A stretch of DNA of 64,000 bases from Paramacrobiotus metropolitanus. Taxonomy: Eukaryota > Tardigrada > Eutardigrada > Parachela > Macrobiotidae. The stretch is from contig NW_026570283.1 of the NCBI RefSeq assembly GCF_019649055.1, forward strand, positions 62,001 through 126,000, given 5' to 3'. Made by a program: the position numbers and the translations under genes. The notes beneath the pieces were generated by a model, which worked only from the letters and a program-made list of their open reading frames with translations, had not been told where the DNA came from and did no database searches. Shown in pieces: positions 37,601 to 50,170 of this stretch. The stretch's first letter is position 1. Each line of letters opens with the position of its first letter.

Positions 37601-40600
37601 TTCGAATGATTTTTTGTAAAGTTGAATAAAAAACCAACGTATCCTGACACCATTCTATATTTTCTTAAGCAGCCGTTATATATGGTTATCTGCTTTAAAG
37701 CCCCAAACAAACAAAAAGGACCTTTATAAAAACTAACAGCAAAAATTGAGAATAGTAAGTTACGTAGATAAAAAAACGCACAGAATGATATTGTCAGTGT
37801 TAGCTACTTAGCTGGCATAATGTATTTAAATGCTTAAAAAACCGTTCACCGTATGCTCACAGAGTCTCGGGCATACCCTGGTGCCGAGAAATTAAGCAAA
37901 TATCATTCTAATAATTATGATGTTTTATCGCTAATGACAAAATTTACATTCGATTAAGTCTTCTAGCCGTACTGTTAAAATCTACGAGACATTCAGGCTA
38001 CTAGTCAGAGACCAGTAGCGAAAAACGCAATTCGGTCTACTAACTGCTTACATATATCATATATGTAAACCGTTTTTGCTTTAGTCCCATACAATCTTGT
38101 TTGACACCATTATTTTTTTTATCAAAAACAAATTAAAAAAGGTTTCACCCTGTATCACATAAAAAGGTTGAGAAAAACGCAATTTACTCAACTCTTCCAT
38201 TTTTTTTACTGCAGTTTCCCCAGTTTTTTTTCCATTTTTTTTAATAATTAATGCTACAGCCTAAGTGTTTTTTACCATCATTTACTTTATTACAGAACAT
38301 TCTTTTACCTGTTTCGATCTTTGAATTCGAGCAAAATTGGAAATGCTTATTTAGAATGCATTCTTTGTTAATAAGCTGCGGTTACCAGATTTAGGCTGTG
38401 GCCTAAGTTGGTAGCCTGAATCAAAGACGTTTCCCGAAAAAATTCTTTGAATTTAGGTTGCAACCTATTTCGTTGCAGTATACAACAGACTTTTCGTTTG
38501 ATGTCAAGAAATGCTGTTACCTTTTAGCTTCCGCAAATAAACACTGAAATTGTGAGACCATTTTAGGACTGAAGCAAAATTGGTCTTCTTTTCAAAGTGC
38601 CTCTTTTTTGTTTCGCTTTGGTCGAAAATTGTTTTTCAAAACAGCTGCTTTGAGCGGTTTGTCTTTTTAAATATCAATAAAATCATCTTGTTGTTCTTAA
38701 GCGATGAATGCTCAAAAACACGTGCTTGAAAAATGATATCATTTATTACTTTTTTCTTTTGCGTCTCATAGCAACTTATAAATAAAAGCCAGATAATTGG
38801 CTCTGTAATGCGCTAACGTTGGACAGTTATTGAACAAACCAAACTGATTATATATATGCATAATTTGGCTTGCTGTAAAGTCTTAATAATTTTTTCAGTG
38901 CATAAATGCCACAAAATGGCATCGCTGTTAACTCAGACAGCTACAATTAAAAATTAAATTAACCTGGCGCTGCTCCAAACCGTAGGCGTAAATATCAGTG
39001 CGTGTTAGGTGAAGTTGCCATCTCTTTTTTTAATGCGGAATGTTCGTATAGTTATTAGTATTGAACTGCTTCAATGTCCTAATTTTATAACTGTCATCGT
39101 CTCCACGCAAGCTTTTTGAAAACAAAATATATATTTAAAGATTTTGCGTCTGTGCCTTTAATCTAGTATTTTTGTATAAAAGAAATTAATTCTTTTTATT
39201 GATTTGAAAAATATCTACCAAGGTTAAGTGAATCCTGGAGCCAGAATAAGTCCGCAGTCAGAGTAACGGGTCACTGGGACATTTATCCTGCATTACGCAT
39301 TTTTTGAATTATAACTAAGCAGCTTAACAAGTCGATTTAAAAAGATCTGGTAAATCTTTTTGTAAACAGTATTGTAACGGTTGGTTTTAAAAAGCGTGGA
39401 GTAGCGTTAGTAAGCTACTTGCTAACGCTAGTTATGACTTGCACTAGCAGCTTGATGCGCAGCTAGCGGGAAAGTGCACTGTGCAAATGCATTTCTGCAT
39501 TGCCCGCTACCGACGCCCGCCTGATGGTTTACCCCCGCCTTATCGCACCCGCCTTGGCGGGTGCCCGCCATAAGCACCAGGCCACTCCACCTCGCGAGGT
39601 GGCTTCGCGTACCGTATCTGTAGGCGTGGCCGCTACAGCCATCTCGTGCGGTTGAGCAACCGTACCATAGCGAGATTCGCTTCGAAATCGGGACGTCTTT
39701 TTCCTAGAGTTGGGCTTACAAAGCAGATTCCTTACAGTTACTTTGGCACTCACGTTTTTGCCTGCTGCTCTAATACAGCGTCTACACTTGTCTATTAATA
39801 TCATCAACAGAATAGCTAATATTGCCAGTTAATTTATAGTTTTGTATGCAATAAAGTGACTGAATTTTCCTTCGAATTTTAGCTATTTTGGCGGGGATCG
39901 CACAAGCTCCGTATGTTAATTGGTTTGTGCCAAGCTTCTATACCTACGGCGGTTTAGGTTGGGTTATTGGGCATGAAATTACCCACGGTTTCGATAACGC
40001 GGGTAACTAAAACTTTGTGTAATTAGTTATTACTACTAACAATAAGTTGCTGTAGTATGTAAGTTTGACAAATCTTGGCTCTTTATCAGGATCGCAACGA
40101 GACGAGCAGGGGAATATTTTTAACTGGTGGTCCAACAAATCCCGAATGGCATTTGCTAACAAAGCCGCCGAATTGGTCAAACAGTTCAATCGATTTAAAA
40201 TTGGCGAGCGCAGTGTGGATGGTATGCTGACGCTAACGGAGAACATCGCCGACTTAGGCGGCATCAAAGCGGCTTACGGGGTATAGCCTACTATATTTTT
40301 TTAAATAATTATGTAATTAAAACTTGTTGAGAAAATCTGGAAGAAATACACCTTCCTTTACTTTTAATTTAAGCCTGATTTAAGCCTGATACAGAGGGTT
40401 ATTCAGCCAAGTGTGGTCAGCGCATTAAAAAAATTCCTATAATTCAGCCGTAGCGCAGAGTCAGATTCTAATAATTGTTTTATTATAACAAATTAGTTTT
40501 GATGCTTTTTGCAAATTTTTGTGACAATCGAGCTTAAACAGCCCGCAATATTGGCTACTGACCTAAAGACTCCGACTCTAAACCTTTGACCAGGCAAAAT

Positions 40601-41694
40601 TTGGCTTTCGATGATCTGGCCTTAAAAGGATCGTCTGCTTTTCAAATCTGGATGGTTTTAATTGTGAAAAACGACGATCCGAATATTTTTCATAGCAAAA
40701 ACGATTCCATATTCTTGCGCGTTCTTGCGGTAGGACGGTTGGAAAAAACGCGAAAACAGGAAGACACTCGCAGGAGCCATGCTCATTGTGCGAATTCTTA
40801 CTCACGGAGCTATAGCTATCCTTTTCGTTCCTCCACAAACTAAAGTTGTAACGCAGGTCTTTCTTCACAATTTACAATGTTCATTGATCGAAAAGGACGC
40901 TCCGCGGATTAAGCCTGGCAGAGAGGAAGAAGTCATCCAGAACCAGAGATGTGCTCCCGGGAGCACTGCTGAGAAAACAAGGATGTTGCTTCCTGATCGA
41001 AAAAACTAGTAATTCCTTCTGAAAAAGGATTGTTAGAAACCCTGACAGGTTTTCAATGGATTATGGCGAAAACCCAAATTTTAAATTAATTTTGAGTAAA
41101 GGGAATCCATTTCCTATAGCTGAACTGGTCAACTGTTGCCAACATGGGGGGGATAAACTTAATTTTTTCATGGGCTACAGGATAGCGAAATCTTGGCTCG
41201 GTTGAATTCAGAATATGATTAAATGTTCTGGTTATCTGATAAAATTTTTAAAAAAGTAAAATAAGCCTGCAACGGCTAAGCAGAAATTTTCCAAAAAGTG
41301 ACCACACTTGGCTGAATAACCCTCTGTACAGTTGATTTTTAGGCTTATATCCGGAAAACAAAACAGTTGGACCAGCACGAAGAAACCTTGCCCGGATTCG
41401 AATTTTATTCCCCTAGACAAATGTTCTTTTTATCGGCTGCTCAGGTTAGAATGCTGGAAGCACTGCATTTCGTGTCTTAACAACCATCTGCAAGACGTGA
41501 CCTTTCGGTATTGACAGATCTGGTGTGGGCATTACGATCCAGACTTCCAACAGTTAATGCTTTTAACTGATGTCCATAGCCCCTTGCAGCTACGAGTGAA
41601 CGCTATCTTCGCCAACTTAAAATCATTCGCCGATGCCTACCAGTGTACGGTTGGGACGCCGATGAATTCAGAGAACACAGTGAATTTGTGGTGA
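34696..41694 (+). CDS. M13 family zinc metallopeptidase (neprilysin/ECE-like)
   Basis: Secreted or type II membrane peptidase that cleaves small peptides. Exons: 34696-34915, 35002-35163, 35327-36408, 36609-36788, 36879-37044, 39883-40002, 40090-40280, 41343-41444, 41518-41694; all phases join, about 799 residues. A hydrophobic segment (LLFSFKFLLIAVV) near the N-terminus is the anchor or signal. Family landmarks: DPCQDFYQFACGNW, zinc site HEITHGFD (H634, E635, H638), ENIADLGG (E694 as third ligand), and a final Trp. The substrate-binding NAYY is NGFY, and the Cys of the usual C-terminal CxxW is absent (VNLW). A Met at 34732 is an alternative start. Introns 5 (2.8 kb) and 7 (1.06 kb) contain mobile DNA. 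Activity is likely but the altered motifs deserve care. Confidence 0.92.
37159..39694. mobile_element. Foldback-type element in intron 5 of the M13 gene
   Basis: Near 37188-37282 and 39534-39694 lie inverted, imperfect arms. CCGAATTCGAAGCGAAT at 37191 matches the reverse complement of the sequence at 39672-39690, and GGTGCTTATGGCGGGCACCC at 37238 matches the reverse complement at 39560-39582. The arms contain GGCGGG repeats, a hairpin at 37159-37195 and the 16-base palindrome CCACCTCGCGAGGTGG at 39587-39602. The interior is AT-rich with no transposase frame. It looks like a non-autonomous foldback element; its exact ends and target duplication are not resolved. Confidence 0.6.
40392..41326 (+). 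mobile_element. 935-bp TIR DNA transposon, copy 1 (intron 7 of M13 gene)
   Basis: Terminal inverted repeats of about 27 bases begin CAGAGGGTTATTCAGCCAAG and end with the complement, with TA directly on both sides. That is the layout of Tc1/mariner-type elements. Open frames inside (for example 40586-40843, and 40868-40578 on the other strand) are short and not recognisable as a DDE transposase, so it is probably non-autonomous. It sits wholly in intron 7 of the M13 peptidase. Confidence 0.85.
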
Positions 41695-43575
41695 TAAACA
41701 GCACGCGCAAGGTTCATTACCAGTTCAATGGGGTTTATAATTGTTTTGGTTTTTTTTATCCATCATGCCAGCGGATACGTACCATTCTTAATAAGTTTTC
41801 GAAGCCATAGAAGCAGTAAAATGTATGTTGTAAATATTATAAGTTTCCTTATACCGCGCAAAAAGCGTCTACGCGCTTTTGCTCCAAGTCCTACAAATAT
41901 GCAAAAAATTAGCAAAAAAACTTTACCTACAGAGTAGATACAATTAAAGTTTAATAATATTGCGGCACAGCCGTATTTGCATTTTGCAACGCTTGGTAGG
42001 TATTTTCCAAGAAGTGTTTTCAGGGGTACACGAAAAAGGCTACAGCTATACAGCTGTACAGAGGGTTATTCAGCCAAGTGTGGTCACTTTTTGGAAAATT
42101 TCTGCTTAGCCGTTGCAGGCTTATTTTACTTTTTTAAAAATTTTATCAGATAACCAGAACATTTAATCATATTCTGAATTCAACCGAGCCAAGATTTCGC
42201 TATCCTGTAGCCCATGAAAAAATTAAGTTTATCCCCCCCATGTTGGCAACAGTTGACCAGTTCAGCTATAGGAAATGGATTCCCTTTACTCAAAATTAAT
42301 TTAAAATTTGGGTTTTCGCCATAATCCATTGAAAACCTGTCAGGGTTTCTAACAATCCTTTTCAGAAGGAATTACTAGTTTTTCGATCAGGAAGCAACAT
42401 CCTTGTTTTTCTCAGCAGTGCTCCCGGGAGCACATCTCTGGTTCTGGATGACTTCTTCCTCTCTGCCAGGCTTAATCCGCGGAGCGTCCTTTTCGATCAA
42501 TGAACATTGTAAATTGTGAAGAAAGACCTGCGTTACAACTTTAGTTTGTGGAGGAACGAAAAGGATAGCTATAGCTCCGTGAGTAAGAATTCGCACAATG
42601 AGCATGGCTCCTGCGAGTGTCTTCCTGTTTTCGCGTTTTTTCCAACCGTCCTACCGCAAGAACGCGCAAGAATATGGAATCGTTTTTGCTATGAAAAATA
42701 TTCGGATCGTCGTTTTTTACAATTAAAACCATCCAGATTTGAAAAGCAGACGATCCTTTAAGGCCAGATCATCGAAAGCCAAATTTTGCCTGGTCAAAGG
42801 TTTAGAGTCGGAGTCTTTAGGTCAGTAGCCAATATTGCGGGCTGTTTAAGCTCGATTGTCACAAAAATTTGCAAAAAGCATCAAAACTAATTTGTTATAA
42901 TAAAACAATTATTAGAATCTGACTCTGCGCTACGGCTGAATTATAGGAATTTTTTTAATGCGCTGACCACACTTGGCTGAATAACCCTCTGTACACCATT
43001 GTCACCGACTGATGTAATCAGCATAGTTGTGTGAATAAAAACCATTTTCCGCCTAATCCATGGCAAAATTTATTTTAGTAAAATTCTGTCTCGTTGATGC
43101 TCCTTTGTCATTCGAAAATAAAGGTGTATATCGATCAATTTTCTATCGTGAAAGCCTATCCGTTGTTAACATTTATCGATCTGTTATGGGCGCATGACAA
43201 TTAAGGGAACTTAAGAGCACATTATAGAAGTCCGTACGCTTTTTTCAACTGTTTTGCTAAGCGCATATGAATTATAAACACTCGGTAAATAGCGGCAACC
43301 GGATGAATTTTTTTGGCAGCAGATGTGCTTAAAGGAAATAGCTCAATAATTGCCAGTATTATGGGACTCATCTACTCTTTCGCTGAGCACAACAACGTTG
43401 ACCGGCATTCTTAATGACATTCAAATGTCGCACTGTCGCGCTTAAATATTCCGGAAATACCGTAAAACGTTGCTTTTACCTGCTAATTACAGCATGATCG
43501 AGCACTTTCTTGAATACCAAGCCAATATTAAGACAGGAAACCTGCACAATCAGGATCACTTGGTTTTCGCAGGAA
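41695..43575. other. Region 3' of M13 gene, mostly transposon
   Basis: Apart from the TIR element at 42059-42991, the flanks (41695-42058 and 42992-43575) show nothing recognisable. The second flank should contain the promoter of the GPCR at 43576. Confidence 0.4.
42059..42991 (-). mobile_element. 933-bp TIR DNA transposon, copy 2 (inverted)
   Basis: Near-identical to the element at 40392-41326 but in the opposite orientation. It has the same terminal repeats and TA flanks. By eye the two copies differ by single-base indels and a few substitutions. The pair brackets the last two exons of the M13 gene as inverted repeats about 730 bases apart. Confidence 0.87.
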
Positions 43576-45045
43576 ATGGATAACGCTACCGCCGCTCACA
43601 ACGTTTCGGCCTTGATCGCAGTATGGCAGACCAAAGCCATCGTATCACTCATCCTCTGCATCACCGGTCTGGGTTTCAACGGAATACTGGTGTTGACATT
43701 TCTCGTTAATCGCCACCTCTGGAGCCCGTTCAACATCTACCTTTTCAATCTGCTCTTCGCCAACCTGCTTTACTTCATCACGGAATCAGGTTTCAACATT
43801 GTGGACAATCTATACGGCAACGTGTGGTGGCTAGATTCCGCCTGCTGTACCGTGTATATGTACGGCTGGTGGGTAGTGTCACTAGTGCAGCTGACCACGC
43901 ATCCGCTAATCGCCACCAACCGCATCTGGGCACTGTGGGCGCCAATTAATTACCGGCATTATCACGGCTACCAAGCGGCCATTGGCCAGTGTGTGGTGAC
44001 GTGGATGTGTGCGCATGCCATCGGGTTGTGGGGATTATTGGCCGACCATCTTTATTACCGGAATCTGGAAAACACCCATAAGTGCGAGATTAAAACGGAG
44101 GGAAGCCAAAAGGACTGGATGCTGATTGTGCAGTTTATCAGTATTGCGGCGGTGGTGACAATTGTGGTAGCTTTTCCTTTGATTGTCTACAAGGAGCGAC
44201 AGCGGAAGAGAATTCGTGGAGGCATTACCGCGGTGGTGGTGCTAAATGGGACGGGAAACGGAAAGGCTAATGAAACTGGAGCAATGGGTCAGAAGCAGCA
44301 AGGAGATACCGGGCAAACAGACAGTAGTATGTTTATTTAAACTAGTACTCTTGGCTCCAAACAGTCTTTAGTACTACAAGAAATTATCGCATACATATCT
44401 ATGTATTATATGTATAACAGTTAAATTTACCATGTGTAATTAACAAGTATTATTTATCGTATTAAAAATTGAATTTTTGCTAATTAGTAAATGATATACC
44501 TTTCATAATTAAATAAATGCAGAAAAACATTGTTAGAAACCCAGCTCAATATTAATAGCTAATTATGTGTCTATTATTTCTTCCACAAGGTAACAAATAC
44601 ATACTTCATTAGTTTTAATACTGTATAATTGCTCAAAAGACTATTACGGTGACAGTAAAAATGGTTTCCTGAAGATTCCTCAAATTATTAGTATAAAGTA
44701 TGTCAAATCAAAATGCTGCTTTTAGTTGCGGGAGAGCAAAACCGTTCCAACACGCAGCCGACACCCGGAACAGTACTGTCCCGCAATTCTAAAGAGCGAT
44801 CCAACGCCCATGCTCTTCTTCTCTTCGTATTAACCGTCAGTGTCTTAATTTTCTGGTCCCCTTCCGTTTTCTACTACGCGGTTGTCGCGTTTATTGGTTA
44901 CAGCAACACGAAGGTGGACAATGTCGTCATGATTATGTTCAATGTGCAGTCGGTACTGGACCCGCTTTTATTTACGCTTACCCTGCGCAATTTACGCAAC
45001 ACCATGATTGACACAATTTGCTTTTGGAAACGCTTACTGCGGTAA
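43576..45045 (+). CDS. Atypical rhodopsin-like GPCR, two exons
   Basis: Exons 43576-44326 and 44726-45045 join in phase 1 to give 356 residues. An upstream in-frame Met at 43510 exists, but the Met at 43576 begins a typical short glycosylated N-terminus (MDNATAAHNVS). Seven membrane segments are evident. The Cys after TM2 and one in extracellular loop 2 (HKCEI) can form the usual disulfide. DRY is replaced by NRI at 115-117 (IATNRIWALWAPINYR), TM6 has FWSP, and NPxxY is replaced by DPLLF. The intron before TM6 is at the same place and phase as in the receptor at 299, so the two are paralogs. Ligand unknown. Confidence 0.88.
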
Positions 45046-45159
45046 CAAGCCTAGCCATGTTATGCTAGATAGATGCCCATAAACATTGTATCAGTTCAGT
45101 GACAGTCTGGCGGGTTTTGATGCATGCACGTGTGCAAACCGCACTTGTGATTTATATTT

Positions 45160-45165
45160 AATAAA
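45160..45165 (+). promoter_or_regulatory. AATAAA polyadenylation signal
   Basis: Lies 115 bases beyond the stop of the GPCR at 43576-45045, in a suitable position for its 3' end. The rest of 45046-45502 shows nothing else. Confidence 0.55.
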
Positions 45166-45502
45166 ATGAAACAACCGATACTACGGCGCTGTGATACGGA
45201 TACAAACGATATATATTTCCTGCTTTCACAGTTTAAATATCCAAACAAATCAATTAACGAACCGCAAAAACGGTGAATGTGTTCACGTACACTCCAGTTA
45301 TTTGCTGATCAGGAGAGAAGTTTAACATTTGCAGTTCATAACTATGCAAAAATTGTGGAAAACTGTCTTGCTCATCAATTCATTAAAGTGCTAAAATGTC
45401 GGCTTCAAGTATTGTCTGCCGGCAGTCACTTGCACGAGCACTGCGATTATTACATTTAGTAGACTGTCCACAAGTTAACGGGCCTTTTGGTTAATCGTTA
45501 TA

Positions 45503-47204
45503 ATGGCAGCGATTGTAGTGGTGATCGTCCTGGGATTAACTGGGAGCGTTACGGCACAGTATGGATTAACGGATTCCTTGCCTGATTGGCGGTCATTCAG
45601 ACCGGCAGCGGTCAAGGTAAATGACATCGTCAACAGTGACTGATATTTGCAAATGGGTCGAAGAATTACGGAACGTATAGACTGATGCAGATTCCCAGGA
45701 TGTACGACGGACAACCATCAGAGAGTACCGGTGTCTTTCCTGATGTGCTCACGTCCTTGGCAGATCGGGCAAACTTCACCCTGGCAAAAACCATGTACTT
45801 CGACACACTGCAGCAAGCCAAAGAAGCTGTCAAGTCCGGCGTAAGAGCTGATACAGAAAGCATTAATTTTGCCTTCTTAACAAAGAAACATCTACTTGGA
45901 CAACAAAGTCAGCTTTTGGCTTCTCTGACTGTTTTAAGTCTCACATGCACTTTGTTGTTACTGATATTTATTTTACTTAATTTAAGAACCAATTACTATA
46001 AATACGAAGAATACAAAGAATAACCATACGAAAAATGACCATAGAAATAATAAGAAATAATAATAAGAATACGAAAAAATATACGAAATACGAAAAAATA
46101 ATAAGAAGAATACGAAATAATAATAAGAGTACGAAAAATAACCATACGAAATCATACGAAAAATAATAACTATAAATACGAAAAATAACCATACGAAGAA
46201 TAATTACTGTAAGTTTCGAAGTTTATAGCTCTGTCGATAAGGCGATTCTGTTTGCCCACAGAAAGCCGACATCTTAGCTGTGGATCTGGAACGCGATGGT
46301 ATTTACAAGCACGAACTGAGTTTCACGGAGCCATTATACGCTTCGGAAGTGGTTTTTGTCAAACTCAAGTCCACGAAGGAGATTACTCGGATTTCCTTGC
46401 TGGATACCACAGACCTGAAGGATACCGTGCATGTACGCTGATAGCGCACCGCTTACTTTAACGACTCCTTTTATCGCTGCTTGATTTGTTGACAGGCCCA
46501 ACCGGAAAACTATCCGGGAATTTACTGCAAGCTGGTGTATTCCAACCGTTGGCGCAATGACACGGAAGAGGAGCTGAAACGGATCAAAATGGACAACGTG
46601 ACCTTTATGGGGCGTAACCCTCTCGTGGAGAGTGTGCTTAAAACTTTGCCTCCTTCGGTGCAAAATGACCTGGAGATTGTCTCGATGTCACCACGACGCA
46701 TCACATACCCCAGTTTTGGTCTGAGCAACTCCAATAACTGTGCGTGAATACCGTACAGCTAGATAAGAAATTTAAATTACATGCTTGTGAGTTGTGATTA
46801 ATAATGTTCTAGCTAATATAAAATCGCTCAAACCTGCTTTGGATAATGGCATCCGTGACATGATCGCCAGCAACGACATGGGCGGAATCATCGAGGATAA
46901 TTTGCCAGAATCCAATTACCAACCGCCGCCGACCACAACAACGTCAACCACAACCACTACAACAAAGAAGACCACCCAGCCTACTAAACCAACCACGACG
47001 ACGGATTCGGCGCCGTTCGCTCAGCTGGTGACGGACAATACTTACGATGAAATGTTGGCCAATGCCGACAAGGAGATCGCAAAACTCAATGCCATGAGAG
47101 AGTCGTCCGGTTCGTATTCATCGTATACGTACAATAAAACCACCACCTACAACAATAAGACGACGTCTAACTCCTGGTCAAGTGGAAAGGTCGTCAACTA
47201 TTGA
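45503..47204 (+). CDS. Secreted glutamate-receptor/SBP-like protein without channel
   Basis: Exons 45503-45616, 45664-45840, 46262-46432, 46496-46739 and 46813-47204 join in phase to give 365 residues. A signal peptide (about 1-18, ending VTA) is followed by a fold resembling periplasmic-binding-protein type II and the ligand-binding core of ionotropic glutamate receptors. RLMQIPRMYDG with GVFPDVLTSLADRANF resembles lobe 1; KADILAVDLERD...LSFTEPLYAS resembles the GKADI...DFSxPF stretch; PALDNGIRDMIASNDMGGII resembles the closing helix. The chain runs straight from KSTKEITRISLLDTTDL into lobe 2 with no M1-M3 pore, and no later membrane segment. After about residue 272 comes a Pro/Thr-rich, then Ser/Tyr/Asn/Thr-rich tail, probably O-glycosylated. 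This assignment rests on motif resemblance, not a search. Confidence 0.68.
46020..46205. repeat. Degenerate ATACGAAAAATAA-type low-complexity repeat
   Basis: Many copies of ATACGAA and AATAATAAGAA blocks follow one another in intron 2 of the gene at 45503. It is a decayed microsatellite that makes up much of the 421-base intron. Confidence 0.8.
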
Positions 47205-50170
47205 GCATATGGAGCCCGCGGCATTACGCATTAATTGTAATGCATAACAATAATTATTATACGGTATACATAGGCGTTCGTATAACCATTAACAGACTTA
47301 ACGCTGCATTTATGGTGGTGTTGCAACGAGGTTATCATCTGTGAGCGAGATACTCATTAATTTTAAAAGTTTTTTAGTGAGCTTCCATTGTATTACTGTA
47401 ACGATTACAAACATACAAAAGTGGGTCGCTTTTGCTGTTAAATCTCGAAGCAGTAATTGTGTGCCAGATGTGGGAACCAAACAAAATCAGATGAAACAAA
47501 CTGTGTGAATAATTAACGACGTGACAATGAACATCCTTATTTGCAATAAATTGTAAATTAAAAGCCGAGAACAGGCATAAAAATATGATTAAATTTACTT
47601 ACGAGTAGCAGAGACATGAGGTAAGCGGAACCCGATAGCGCTGTATATTACAGTATAAGCAGCTTTTGTTATAATACTGTACTTTCTGCAGTTTCTGTTA
47701 CGCAAAAAAAACGGGGTACTTTGGCTGTGTTGCACGCAGTAGCGTCTGTCCTATGTTGATCGGGTGTGCAAACCTACGAGTGTTTCCTATAAAACACTTT
47801 TAGTTGTTTACTTATACGCTGGTACTCGTAGCATAATAACGAGACACATACTTAACCAGTAAAATTCTCGGCACAGTTGCATAGAAGTGTGCGTTGCATT
47901 ACAGAAATCTTTTTGTAAAAATTTTACACAATGAATTTAAATGACATTAATTAATGTCATCGTGCCTATGCGAATAAATACTAATACGGTGTGTTGCGCA
48001 TATTAAATACAGGTAGAGTGTGCTAGTTTTATCGTATGTATGACTATTCCGGTAACCGTTAGATGGTAAGAAAACTGCATGCATCGGATATCTGCCGTAT
48101 TATATCACTCTTTCGTTTGGTAATTACAAATAAATACAATTTAGCTCTAAACGACATGACATAAAAAGGTACAACTCTGTTCAAAGTCTGTGAACATACA
48201 ACGGCTTAAAATATTTGTACTCATTTGAGCTCATAAACTCTAAATTTGGATGTCAATTATAGAAACGTTAATTTAGCAAAACTGCTAATAGCTTACAAGT
48301 GCAAAATGCGCAAATCTTATCCAAATGCGTAACATCTTGCTCATTCTAAAATAGCAGACGAATAAACCCAGCGGAAAAACAGCAATAGTGAACAGCATGT
48401 CAAACACACTTTATTAGTTCTGGGTTTGTAATTAAAACCTTGAAATAATCCGGCACTACATAAAATTCCACTGTCTGATTGACATTCATTTTATAGCTTA
48501 CTGAGACAGGAATGCCTGTGCATACCGGTTGTTAGTTTTCAAAAACAACTCTGCATCGATCAAGCTAGCCAAAATATTCCGGGAATAGCGTAGTGTATAT
48601 AAGGGTGCAAGCTACTGTTTTTCCTGAGTGTGTTGATAGAGCCAATCCAGATGCGCATGTATCAGATTTCCCGGAAAGGCACTCATTCAACAAGACAGGG
48701 AAATTGCTACCCTTTCTAATGGTCACGTTTGTATGGCACAAGAATTACGGAGCACCGGCATTCATACCTCACGCTCGGCAGCAGAACTGTGCATCCAGCG
48801 TTTATTTTGACGACGAGAATCACACATTTAATAAAAGATTGATTCCGGTTGTCCACTTTCCGGGTAAACTGAATTAGTTTTCAGCTGAGTAGTCCTGTTT
48901 TCTATGCAAATACGTATAATGCCTTCGGCATGAGCTCTTGACGCTCCAGCTATTCACATAAGTAAGTACTGTAATACTCAAATCCATAGCTGTAGCATGT
49001 TCTTCGGCACAGTTATTATGGTTACCGGTGTCGTGGCATTTTCTCTAAACTGGTCATTAGGTAGTCGGATTTAATTTTGGTGAGGCGGCTTATTTTATCA
49101 GTTATGTTGTTTTCGGTATTTGCGCAACATCATTTATTTTGCAGTAAGTGTAGATAATTTTTGCAACTACAGTCTACAGATAACCGTAAGGTCCGGAACG
49201 ATAATACTACAAACAAGGCCGCTGCAGTTTTCAGATTTTCACGATTCCAGGATGATTCACGATTCAGTTTGCAATCACCAGAACGTCGTTGTCTCTGCAA
49301 AATAGTACTAGCTGTAGGTGCTGAACTGCAAAGGAAACTGGCTGTCGATTGCAAAAATTTTAAGTGACCCATTAGAGTACTATTTGATCCATTAGCAGAA
49401 GGAGCGTGAAGGTTTCAAGCACAGATACGCACGTTTGAAAACCATCATCCTCTCAACAATTATTTATACTTGCAAATTGCACCGTGTTGCACGCGGAGGA
49501 TCAGTTGATGCTTCGTATGAGCTGTACCGATTGTGTAAGGTAAATTTATCCGAGTGAAAACTAATCAAATTGGCAACTCCCGACTCCATCACCTGCAGGC
49601 TGCCGACAACACGGCAGCCAACGTTATGGGAAATCATACAAGTCGGAGTATACTACGAGCATTTCGGCCTCCGGTAGCCCACTTTAGAAATTACGGAAGT
49701 AATTCAAGGCATCAAAGTGTTTCGGCGCGCAAGGGACTGTGCATACGTGAGGAAACCGGCGAAAGCATTTAAACACTGCATACGCGGAACGATGGCAGAC
49801 TACGTAATTTTAATTGCTGCTGGCCAAGGGGAGCACAGCTGATGGTGCCATCACCAGATTTCAATTGTGGAATCATCCTATGCAGCTATCGGTACGCTTA
49901 TTCATCGATTCTCATCGGTGAGCAACTAATATGGGTGTCATCCGACCGTGGGAATAATATATACCACCGATGCGTAAGAACTGTTAATCTGTACTTAGCA
50001 CTGCTCTGCTTTCACGGAAGAAAGGATTTGCAGTTTTGCACCTGCATTTACGAAACCGTTTGCGTTGAGAAGCATTTTATTAACGTGTTGCTATTTCGGT
50101 CCATTCGAACTGCTCTGAGGAAATTTATTTGGACGCGCAGTTTTATTATTATATTTTTACCACTAAATCT
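47205..50170. other. 3-kb intergenic region
   Basis: AT-rich DNA. Frames such as 48593-48877 and 49554-49772 have no recognisable domains, and I do not call them genes. No repeat ends were seen. Confidence 0.4.

Noticed and set aside
46020-46205. Repeated ATACGAA blocks considered as a CRISPR-like array
   Set aside because: Units are degenerate, contiguous and intronic, with no spacers, in an animal genome.
48593-48877. 94-codon plus-strand frame
   Set aside because: No recognisable motif, signal peptide or neighbouring exons; not enough to call a gene.
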